Assembly: GCA_009780545.1 (NCBI GenBank)
Contig: WQZW01000029.1
Span: forward strand, 1 to 10,135
Length of the DNA stretch: 10,135 nucleotides
Reading direction: 5' to 3'
Origin: Treponema sp.
Lineage (GTDB): Bacteria; Spirochaetota; Spirochaetia; Treponematales; Breznakiellaceae
Every line of letters begins with the position of its first letter. Within the stretch, counting starts at the first letter, position 1. The translations under genes and the position numbers were made by a program. Positions 1 to 5,385 of this stretch are shown here, piece by piece. Below the pieces are notes generated by a model, which was given only the letters and a program-made list of their open reading frames with translations, did no database searches and was not told where the DNA came from.

Positions 1-14
1 GCACCGGGGCGACG

Positions 15-50
15 GCCGCCTTCCGGCGAACCTTGGCGGGAAAAGGCGGC
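15..50. repeat. Stem-loop next to repeat copy A
   Basis: Bases 15-22 (GCCGCCTT) are the exact reverse complement of 43-50 (AAGGCGGC), an 8-bp stem around a GC-rich 20-base loop. It lies immediately beyond repeat copy A (56-143) and downstream of the minus-strand uracil phosphoribosyltransferase gene. It may be part of the same repeat cluster or a terminator-like structure for that gene, but no T-run follows on the minus strand. No convincing gene was found in 1-165: open frames there show no domain or clear ribosome binding site. A gene starting near 51 on the minus strand and running off the window cannot be excluded. Confidence 0.35.
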
Positions 51-55
51 ATCCG

Positions 56-143
56 GTCAACAAACGGGCGGAACTTTGCCCCGCAAAACCCCGAACCCGG
101 TCTCCGTGGAAGGTCGGGCAGGATTTGCCCCCCCGCATCGGGA
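56..143 (-). repeat. Interspersed palindromic repeat, copy A (degenerate)
   Basis: Read on the minus strand, these 88 bases align without gaps to 6223-6310 on the plus strand with 18 mismatches by hand count (about 80% identity), 16 of them transitions. Both copies start with TCCCGATGCGGGGGG and end with CCCGTTTRTTGAC (R = A or G). The central stem that is perfect at 6247-6271 is only partly paired here. The copy lies 23 bases beyond the stop codon of the uracil phosphoribosyltransferase gene, so it would be in the 3' untranslated region of that transcript rather than translated. It establishes that the sequence inside the ECF ATPase gene is a dispersed element and not a peculiarity of that gene. 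Confidence 0.8.
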
Positions 144-165
144 TTTGGCTCCCGTGCCGCCAGGA

Positions 166-1242
166 TCACTTCGCGCTCCCGTTGTGGGACAGCACGGTGT
201 TTTCGATTTCCCTCATCTGCGAACGGTACAGGCGGGTGATGTTGTCGCCGTAGTCGGCAAGCAGGCGGATGATGTTGCGCGGCTGGCCCTCGCCGTCGCT
301 GCCGTTGATGCGGTCGCCGGCATCGCCCAGGCCCGGCATGATGTAGGCGCTCTCGTTGAGGACCGGGTCCATCCACAGGGTGTAGACCTCGCAGTTCTCC
401 AGGGCGCGGACCACCCGAAGCGCGCCCTTGAGTGCGGCGATGGCATTGAAAAAGCTCACCGAACGGGGCCGGACCCCGATTTCCAGCAGGTGCTTGACGA
501 TGGTAACCAAGCTGCCCCCGGTGGCGTTCATCGGGTCGGCGAAAACCAGGTCCTTGCCGTCAAGGGCCTCCGGGCTGAAGTAGGAACGGTCCAGGTCCAG
601 GAGATACTCCATGTCGACTTCTTTCTTGGAATCGTCCCGGCGTATGCTGAACAGGGCGAAGGGGGTAACGTAACCGTGGGAGGAGTATTCCTGAATCTCC
701 TTGCTCATGATCATCGAAGGCAGGAGCGCGCCCCGCAGCATCACGCACATCACGGTATTCTCGATGCGGTCGTCGATGTTGGTGATCTTGTGGACGGCGT
801 AGTTCTGCACCGGGCTGGAAACCGGCGTCTTGACGATAAGGTGATTTTTCTGCGAGCCCGGCAGCCCGCCCCAGGCAAGGCGGAACAGGATTTCGTAGGC
901 CCGCTGGACGTAGTAGACGAACTCGCCCTGCCCGGTACGCACGTCCCGGAGCTTGGCGATGATTCGGGAAACCTCCGGCCGACTTTCCTCCGGACTGCGG
1001 AAGCTGTGGACGTAAATGCCCGGAACCCGACTGCAGATGTCCTGCATGACGATGCCCATTTCGTTATACAGGCGGATAACCTCGTCCTCGCCCCGCCTCC
1101 GTTCCGCCGGCCTGTCCGAATCCAGCAGGGGGAAAGACTCCATCACCTGCCGATACAGCCCCTCGATGCGGGCCAGGCAGTCCCGGTCCTCCTCGCCCAG
1201 GTACCCGTCCAGGTCCTCGGCTTTCAAAATAATCTTGCCCAT
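166..1242 (-). CDS. upp: Uracil phosphoribosyltransferase, long form
   Basis: Pyrimidine salvage enzyme that makes UMP and pyrophosphate from uracil and PRPP in the cytoplasm. The 358-residue product carries the PRPP-binding loop DPMNATGGS (236-244) and the uracil-binding C-terminal motif [13 protein letters not shown] (300-312), both diagnostic of UPRTases. Ordinary Upp proteins are about 210 residues. Here the catalytic domain occupies roughly 135-315, with about 130 extra N-terminal residues of mixed, partly helical character and a 45-residue C-terminal tail. The frame stays open far upstream, but [13 protein letters not shown] is chosen as start because a consensus TATAAT sits 8 bases before it and upstream codons overlap a divergent gene and a repeat. 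There is no Shine-Dalgarno sequence, in keeping with a leaderless message. Family assignment is firm; the role of the extensions is unknown. Confidence 0.9.
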   Translation of the reverse strand: MGKIILKAEDLDGYLGEEDRDCLARIEGLYRQVMESFPLLDSDRPAERRRGEDEVIRLYNEMGIVMQDICSRVPGIYVHSFRSPEESRPEVSRIIAKLRDVRTGQGEFVYYVQRAYEILFRLAWGGLPGSQKNHLIVKTPVSSPVQNYAVHKITNIDDRIENTVMCVMLRGALLPSMIMSKEIQEYSSHGYVTPFALFSIRRDDSKKEVDMEYLLDLDRSYFSPEALDGKDLVFADPMNATGGSLVTIVKHLLEIGVRPRSVSFFNAIAALKGALRVVRALENCEVYTLWMDPVLNESAYIMPGLGDAGDRINGSDGEGQPRNIIRLLADYGDNITRLYRSQMREIENTVLSHNGSAK

Positions 1243-1249
1243 TAAGGGG

Positions 1250-1278
1250 ATTATACGTTGCCGGAAGGTATAAGTCCA
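1250..1278 (-). promoter_or_regulatory. Promoter of upp, possibly leaderless
   Basis: On the minus strand, TATAAT (1255-1250) is a perfect -10 box, preceded after 17 bases by TGGACT (1278-1273; 4 of 6 match to TTGACA). The 3' end of the -10 box is only 7 bases from the ATG at 1242, so transcription would begin at or next to the A of the start codon. The intervening CCCCTTA offers no ribosome binding site. The assignment rests on sequence match only. Confidence 0.6.
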
Positions 1279-1279
1279 G

Positions 1280-1300
1280 ATCCGCCCTCCGCGGGCGGAT
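1280..1300. repeat. Perfect stem-loop in divergent intergenic region
   Basis: ATCCGCCC (1280-1287) and GGGCGGAT (1293-1300) form an 8-bp stem with the loop TCCGC. It lies just upstream of the -35 box of the upp promoter, so it could be an operator-like dyad or another small palindromic repeat. No direct evidence separates these. Confidence 0.45.
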
Positions 1301-1389
1301 TCGGGGACGGGAACAAGAACGGAAGAATTTTGGATTACTACGGCGGCGACTTGAAAGGGCCGGCAGACGGCAAAGCCCGGGGTGAACCT

Positions 1390-1455
1390 GCCCGATCTCC
1401 TACGGAGATCGGAGTAGATTTTGCCGGAGGAAACGCCGCAGGAGGATGGACCACT
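1390..1455 (+). repeat. Interspersed palindromic repeat, copy D (short)
   Basis: CCGATCTCC (1392-1400), loop TAC, GGAGATCGG (1404-1412) form a perfect 9-bp stem. This matches the hairpin at 6247-6271, with the same TAC loop. One base pair differs on both arms (G-C here, A-T there), so pairing is conserved while sequence is not. The similarity continues for some bases on the 3' side (TTTGC near 1419-1424). The GGATGGACCA at 1445-1454 matches the end of the tandem units at 6367-6376. In the open frame that runs through this stretch the repeat is read in a different frame from the ATPase copy, so translation here is unlikely. Confidence 0.6.
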
Positions 1456-1476
1456 CCCCAAGCCTTCCGGTACAAT
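1447..1476 (+). promoter_or_regulatory. Promoter of the 1483 gene, possibly leaderless
   Basis: TACAAT (1471-1476; 5 of 6 match to TATAAT) is preceded, after an 18-base spacer, by TGGACC (1447-1452; 4 of 6 match to TTGACA). Only six bases separate the -10 box from the ATG at 1483, so transcription is predicted to start at or beside the A of that codon. No ribosome binding site is present. The TGGACC hexamer lies in the tail of repeat copy D, so the repeat may supply the -35 element. The arrangement mirrors the divergent upp promoter. Confidence 0.5.
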
Positions 1477-1482
1477 TGCCCG

Positions 1483-2589
1483 ATGGCCAACAAGAAAAAA
1501 ATCAGCGTGCCGATAGTGGTAGCGATTTCCTTCATTATATACGGCGCGGTTGCGGCCCGGCCGGTGCTCGAGGAGCCGGCCCTGGCTCCGCGCTGGATCA
1601 GTTCGCTGAACTCCGAAGGGCCCACGCACCTGTCGGAACAGGCTCCGGGCTTTGACGGAAGGACGCTGCCCTTTGCCATTGGCGGACGGTTCGGGTACGT
1701 GGCCATGGACGGCGAGCTTCCGCTGAACCGGCCGGGTTCGGACAACGCATGGGTGTCGGCGGACCGCTGGGCGGAATTCGATCCGGTGCCGGATGTCCTT
1801 ACGGTCAACGGTGCGGACGGTTCGGCCCCCGTCGTCATCGACAATCCGGGCGGATACCCCTTCTTCCTGGCCGGCCGGACCTTCGTCATGGGCCGGGGGC
1901 AGGATTCGGTTTCCCGCTTCTCCGACTCCGGGGAACGGCTTTGGACCTTCGACTTTCCGGGAATCGTTACCGTGGTCGACGCTTCGGAGGAACTGCTGGC
2001 CGTCGGCACCCTCGACGGCCAACTTGTCGTGGTGGACGACTCAGGCCGGCAGGTGTTCGCCTTCGAACCCGGCGGTTCCCGCCTGTCGCTGATCCTCGGC
2101 CTGGCCCTAAGCGACGACGGTTCCAGGATCGGCCTGATCTCCGGCCTCGATTCCCAGAGGTTTCTCCTTCTGGAACGGCTCGGCGGGGGACAACGGGAAT
2201 ACCGGGTGGTGTACCACGAGTTTGTCGGCGAGGGCTTCCGCCGCCCGGTCCAAATAGTCTTCCTCGAGGGCGACCGGCGGCTGGTCTTCGAGCGGCCCGG
2301 CGGACTGGGCATTTACGACACCGCCCTCCGAAGAAGCTCCCGGATGGACATCCCCGGCGAACTTGTCGCCCTGGACGGCTCCGGCGGCCGGGAAACGCTC
2401 TTCGCCGTCTTCGGCAGGCCGGACATCCTTCAAATGGAACTTCTGGGGATACGCATCGGCGGAATAGACCCCGTGATCATTATCAGTGCCCCTTTCAAGA
2501 GCGGAGAGGTATTCCTCGGCAGGGTGGACGAACGGCTCATCCTGGGCAATTCCCAGGCATTGGTCGCCTTCGACCTGGAGAAACGCTGA
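1483..2589 (+). CDS. Membrane-anchored beta-propeller-like protein
   Basis: Predicted 368-residue exported protein of unknown function. A short lysine-rich N-terminus (MANKKKIS) is followed by one hydrophobic segment at about 8-24, which would act as a signal anchor and place the rest in the periplasm. The remainder is rich in beta-type repeats such as [22 protein letters not shown] and a similar stretch around [14 protein letters not shown], typical of WD40/PQQ-like propellers; the blades are divergent and I cannot name the family. The frame is open from 1258, but the earlier codons run through a repeat and no good start is seen, whereas ATG 1483 has a signal anchor and a -10 box just before it. 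The stop codon overlaps the start of the next gene (TGATG), so the two are probably translated together and may act in one envelope process. Confidence 0.7.
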   Translation: MANKKKISVPIVVAISFIIYGAVAARPVLEEPALAPRWISSLNSEGPTHLSEQAPGFDGRTLPFAIGGRFGYVAMDGELPLNRPGSDNAWVSADRWAEFDPVPDVLTVNGADGSAPVVIDNPGGYPFFLAGRTFVMGRGQDSVSRFSDSGERLWTFDFPGIVTVVDASEELLAVGTLDGQLVVVDDSGRQVFAFEPGGSRLSLILGLALSDDGSRIGLISGLDSQRFLLLERLGGGQREYRVVYHEFVGEGFRRPVQIVFLEGDRRLVFERPGGLGIYDTALRRSSRMDIPGELVALDGSGGRETLFAVFGRPDILQMELLGIRIGGIDPVIIISAPFKSGEVFLGRVDERLILGNSQALVAFDLEKR

Positions 2590-3674
2590 TGAGGACAAAG
2601 ATGGAAAGATCGATTCCCGACGTGGAGGGCCAAACTCCACCCGTTCCTTACGAAGCACGGAGGGGGGCCAAGCCCCCCTTCACTCCACCTCCACTACCGT
2701 GGAGCTTCCGTTACCCCCCGAGCGGGGGTTCCACCCCCGCAACGCCCCCGCCTTTGCCGACAAGTTTTTTCCGCCCAAAACCGACTTCCGTGGCTTGGTT
2801 CCGGTTTGCGGCGCTGTCGGTTTTGACCGTTCTCCTGCCGGCCTCCGGGATGAGGCTGGCCGGCATGGACTGGCCCATGGCAACGGCAACCGTACTTTCC
2901 AACTTCGGCCTGAACGACCGGGGAAGGCCGAATCCGGGAGTCGCCTTCCGGGGACAGGAAGAGGTGCTTGCGATTGCCGACGGCGAGATCGTCTTCGTTT
3001 TCTCCGGGAGCGACGGGGCAAGACAGGTTTCGGGGTTTCCCTCGCCGCTGGGTACCTGGACGGCGGTCGACCATGGCAACGGGCTGCTCGGCCTGTACGC
3101 CCGGCATGCCGGCACCGAGCTTTCCGGAACTTCCGTCCGCGAGGGACAGCGGCTCGCGTCGAGCGGAATCTCCGGATGGTCCGTTGACGAAGGTGCCTTT
3201 TTCATGCTGTACGACCGCAGGGAACGGCGGCTGGTCAACCCGGCGATGGTCTTCCCTCCCCTACAGGACACCGTTTCCCCGCAAATACAGTCGGTCAGGC
3301 TCCTTGCCGAGGACGGCCGGGAGATCGCCCTTGCCCAGGGAACGGCGGTAAGCCAGGGACGCTACCAAATCTTGGTAAGCGCAAGCGATTCGCTTTCGGG
3401 CGGAAGGGGAACCGGCCTTGCACCCCAGCGCATAGTGGTTTCGGTCAACGGGATCGAAACCGGAAGGCTTTCGATGGAAACGCTCACCGCAAGGGACGGT
3501 ACCATGCTGGCAAACCGACTCTCCCCGGAACCGGCCGACCGCATCTACGCCCCGTTCCCGGCCATCGAGATCGGCGAGGTCCAGCTCAGCCGGGGCCAGG
3601 CGATCATGGAAGTCCTCGTGCAGGACATCGCCGGCAATTCCGGGGTTGCCATGTTCAGGCTTCTGGTCGAGTGA
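2589..3674 (+). CDS. Degenerate LytM/M23-fold periplasmic protein
   Basis: Predicted 361-residue envelope protein. Residues about 68-90 form a hydrophobic signal-like segment and about 100-222 resemble an M23 (LytM) domain, including VLAIADGEIVFVFSG and VDHGNGLLGLYAR. Catalytic features are gone: the HxGxD motif reads NPGVA (115-119), the YAH motif reads YAR (170-172) and the HxH motif is replaced within EGAFFMLYD (201-209). It is therefore probably not a peptidase; inactive LytM proteins such as EnvC and NlpD activate amidases. Residues 225-361 form a beta-rich, Ig-like tail. Start ATG 2589 overlaps the upstream stop and has GGAG eight bases before it. This gives a proline-rich N-terminal tail of about 65 residues coded by repeat copy B. 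GTG 2790, giving MAWFRFAALSVL, is an alternative start that would leave the repeat untranslated. Confidence 0.72.
   Translation: MRTKMERSIPDVEGQTPPVPYEARRGAKPPFTPPPLPWSFRYPPSGGSTPATPPPLPTSFFRPKPTSVAWFRFAALSVLTVLLPASGMRLAGMDWPMATATVLSNFGLNDRGRPNPGVAFRGQEEVLAIADGEIVFVFSGSDGARQVSGFPSPLGTWTAVDHGNGLLGLYARHAGTELSGTSVREGQRLASSGISGWSVDEGAFFMLYDRRERRLVNPAMVFPPLQDTVSPQIQSVRLLAEDGREIALAQGTAVSQGRYQILVSASDSLSGGRGTGLAPQRIVVSVNGIETGRLSMETLTARDGTMLANRLSPEPADRIYAPFPAIEIGEVQLSRGQAIMEVLVQDIAGNSGVAMFRLLVE
2613..2760 (+). repeat. Palindromic repeat region, copy B, in the LytM-like ORF
   Basis: Bases 2613-2633 match 6221-6241 at 18 of 21 positions, and in both places the frame reads IPD-(V/A)-(E/G)-GQ. After a 50-base deletion relative to that copy, CTCCACCCGTT (2635-2645) matches 6293-6303 exactly. 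Further hairpins follow. AGGGGGGC/GCCCCCCT (2661-2668 with 2672-2679, loop CAA) is perfect. CTCCAC/GTGGAG (2689-2694 with 2699-2704) and ACCCCC/GGGGGT (2713-2718 with 2724-2729) are shorter. The right boundary is uncertain. If translation starts at 2589 the whole stretch is coding; it contains no stop in that frame. Confidence 0.6.
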
Positions 3675-3710
3675 CCAACCGTCCTTCCGGTGACGGTTCG
3701 GAATTATTTT
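3675..3710 (+). terminator. Intrinsic terminator after the LytM-like gene
   Basis: Directly after the stop codon, AACCGTC (3677-3683) pairs with GACGGTT (3692-3698) around an 8-base loop. The T-rich GAATTATTTT (3701-3710) follows. It separates the two-gene envelope operon from the promoter at 3719. Confidence 0.6.
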
Positions 3711-3718
3711 CCCTTGCA

Positions 3719-3748
3719 TTGGCATTGTGCTTGAAGATTCACTATACT
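3719..3748 (+). promoter_or_regulatory. Promoter of the SPOR-ECF operon
   Basis: TTGGCA (3719-3724; 5 of 6) and TATACT (3743-3748; 5 of 6) are separated by 18 bases. Transcription would start near 3755 and give a leader of about 60 bases. The leader contains a small hairpin, CCCGAA (3759-3764) with TTCGGG (3771-3776), and the ribosome binding site AAGGAAAG just before ATG 3814. Confidence 0.6.
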
Positions 3749-3813
3749 TTTATTGAGGCCCGAATACTCCTTCGGGTTCCTAGGTTTGGCGAATATGCCC
3801 TTAAGGAAAGCAG

Positions 3814-4575
3814 ATGAAGCGGTTTGAAAGAGCATTGTTGGCTGTCGGCGTTCTTGCCCTGGTCCCGTTGGCGGGGCAGGCACAGGTTGTGGGCGAAAAT
3901 CTCCTCATGCCTCCCTCGCGGACGGTGGTTCCGGCACGGCCGAATTCCGCCCTGCCCAACCAGGGAGTCACCTGGCGGAGCGAGGCCGTCGCGCTCGATC
4001 CTGGCACGCTGCCGCTGCAGGTGTACAGCTCGGGCGGAACGGTGGGGATGCGGCTGGTCGTCGTGGTCGATGGGCAGGAGTACCCTATCGAGATTCCGCA
4101 GCCCACCGTCGTGGCGATCATCCAGGCCCTGCTGAGTAATGCCTCCGGGGAGCTTTTTGCCCCTCAGTCCGGCATTGCGGGGCAACCGTCAGTCGGTCGT
4201 CCGGCGGCCGCGATCGTAAGCCCGCAGGCTTCGTCTTTGCAGGTACCCGGCCAGATTCCGGCCGGTCAGGTGCTGCCCGCGGAATTTTTGGGGGGCATGC
4301 AGGCGACGATCCATCCCAAGATGCCGAGTCCGGGCGACGGCGGCGTTTACCGGGTGCAGGTGGGCTCCTTTGCCCGACCGGCTTTGGCCCAGGCCTGTTT
4401 CGACCGGCTTCGTTCGGCGGGACTTGACCCGAGGTTCGAACGGCACGAAGGCGACGGGCGGGGACCGCTCTGGCGGGTGGTACTTCCGGGCATCGCCGCC
4501 TCCGAGGTTCAGGCCCTGGCCTTCATGCTGGGGAACGCCGGCTTCGACTCCGCCTTGGTCCGCAGGGAAAACTAG
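3814..4575 (+). CDS. SPOR-domain exported protein
   Basis: Predicted 253-residue secreted protein likely to bind denuded peptidoglycan in the periplasm. Residues 1-23 form a classical signal peptide with a cleavage site near GQA/QV. The last 75 residues (about 178-251: VYRVQVGSFARPALAQACFDRLRSAG, then LWRVVLPGIAASEVQALAFMLGNAGF) match the SPOR fold in length and pattern, with the usual V-Q-V-G-S-F start. The middle, about 30-165, is proline- and alanine-rich and includes a beta-type stretch near LVVVVDGQEYPIEIP (81-95) with no family I recognise. ATG 3814 has a good ribosome binding site and its own promoter upstream. The next gene begins 12 bases downstream in the same frame, so the protein is probably co-transcribed with an ECF transporter module. 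That pairing has no obvious functional reason. Confidence 0.82.
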   Translation: MKRFERALLAVGVLALVPLAGQAQVVGENLLMPPSRTVVPARPNSALPNQGVTWRSEAVALDPGTLPLQVYSSGGTVGMRLVVVVDGQEYPIEIPQPTVVAIIQALLSNASGELFAPQSGIAGQPSVGRPAAAIVSPQASSLQVPGQIPAGQVLPAEFLGGMQATIHPKMPSPGDGGVYRVQVGSFARPALAQACFDRLRSAGLDPRFERHEGDGRGPLWRVVLPGIAASEVQALAFMLGNAGFDSALVRREN

Positions 4576-4587
4576 CCCGAGTTTCCC

Positions 4588-5385
4588 TTGCCGCAAACCG
4601 GTTTCGTCTTTCGGCTCGACCCCAGGACCAGGCTGATCCTGGCCACCGGACTTACCCTGCCCGTCTTTGCCGTCACCTCGCTGCCGGTGGCCGGCTTCCA
4701 GTTCCTGACGTTCCTTGCCGTCGCCCTTGCTTCCGGGCTTAGACCGGCCGATATCTTTCCCCGCGCCAAGTTCCTCGCTTTCCTTGTCCTCACCATGATC
4801 CTCCTGCAGATGCTGTTCAGGTACGGCCCGGAAACCCGTTTCCTGGTCAGGCCGCTGTTCCCGGCCCGGCTGCCCCTGCTCGGCGGCCGCGGGGCGATAA
4901 ACCTGGACGGGCTGATCGCGGGCCTGGTGGTGGCCTTCCGCATACTGGGAATCACCGCCCTCATGTCGCTGTCGGTCCTGGGCTGCGAACCGAGGCTGTT
5001 GGCCTGGGCCCTGGCCCACCTCGGCCTGGGCTACCGCGCGGCCTTTGCCGTCAGCTCCGCCCTGAACCTGGTCGCCTCCTTCCGGCGGGAAGCCGGCCTG
5101 ATCATGGACGCGCGGAGGCTTCGGGGGCTTTCCCCGGTCGGGCCCCTTGCCCGCATCGGCGAGTACCGGGCGATAGCGCTCCCCCTCATGGTCAAGCTCC
5201 TGCGGCGTTCGCTGGCCATTTCCCTGGTGATGGATTCGAGGGCTTTCGGGGCCCACGAAACGCGGACCTGGCTCCTGTCATCGAGGATGGGCAGGGCCGA
5301 CTGTCTGGCCCTGGTGCTGGCCGGCCTGTACTCGGCCCTGGTCCTTGTCGCCGACCGCCTGTTGGGACCCGGCCTCCGTGGTTGA
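4588..5385 (+). CDS. ecfT: ECF transporter transmembrane protein EcfT
   Basis: Integral membrane component that couples ECF ATPases to vitamin- or metal-binding S components. The 265-residue product has several hydrophobic segments (about 14-50, 62-78, 104-131, 239-258). Near the C-terminus it carries the two coupling-helix motifs typical of EcfT/CbiQ proteins, DARRLRG (174-180) and DSRAFGA (216-222). The only start before the conserved FRLDPRTRLIL stretch is TTG at 4588, because the upstream gene's stop codon is in the same frame just before it; no clear ribosome binding site is seen, so translation may depend on coupling to the SPOR gene. Its end overlaps the fused ATPase gene. A CbiQ-type role in cobalt or nickel uptake cannot be distinguished from vitamin uptake without the S component. 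Confidence 0.85.
   Translation: MPQTGFVFRLDPRTRLILATGLTLPVFAVTSLPVAGFQFLTFLAVALASGLRPADIFPRAKFLAFLVLTMILLQMLFRYGPETRFLVRPLFPARLPLLGGRGAINLDGLIAGLVVAFRILGITALMSLSVLGCEPRLLAWALAHLGLGYRAAFAVSSALNLVASFRREAGLIMDARRLRGLSPVGPLARIGEYRAIALPLMVKLLRRSLAISLVMDSRAFGAHETRTWLLSSRMGRADCLALVLAGLYSALVLVADRLLGPGLRG

Noticed and set aside
76..1245. Long plus-strand open frame of 389 codons opposite upp
   Set aside because: It is the antisense shadow of the UPRTase gene, whose protein has clear diagnostic motifs. The antisense product shows no domain, and long antisense frames are common at this GC content.
1258..1482. Earlier start for the propeller protein at 1258
   Set aside because: The extra 75 codons cross two hairpins and give a peptide without any feature. 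The signal anchor begins at ATG 1483 and a -10 box sits inside the extra stretch.
1243..2022. Extension of the upp frame upstream to 2022
   Set aside because: It would run antisense through the propeller gene and repeat copy D. The UPRT motifs need only the part from 1242, which has a promoter directly before it.
1338..2312. Minus-strand open frame of 324 codons
   Set aside because: The product is rich in Ser, Arg and Pro with no hydrophobic core or motif. It is a shadow of the propeller gene.
4189..5256. Minus-strand open frame of 355 codons opposite the SPOR and ecfT genes
   Set aside because: The product is a Gly/Gln/Glu-rich string typical of antisense GC-rich codons, and it opposes two well-supported genes.
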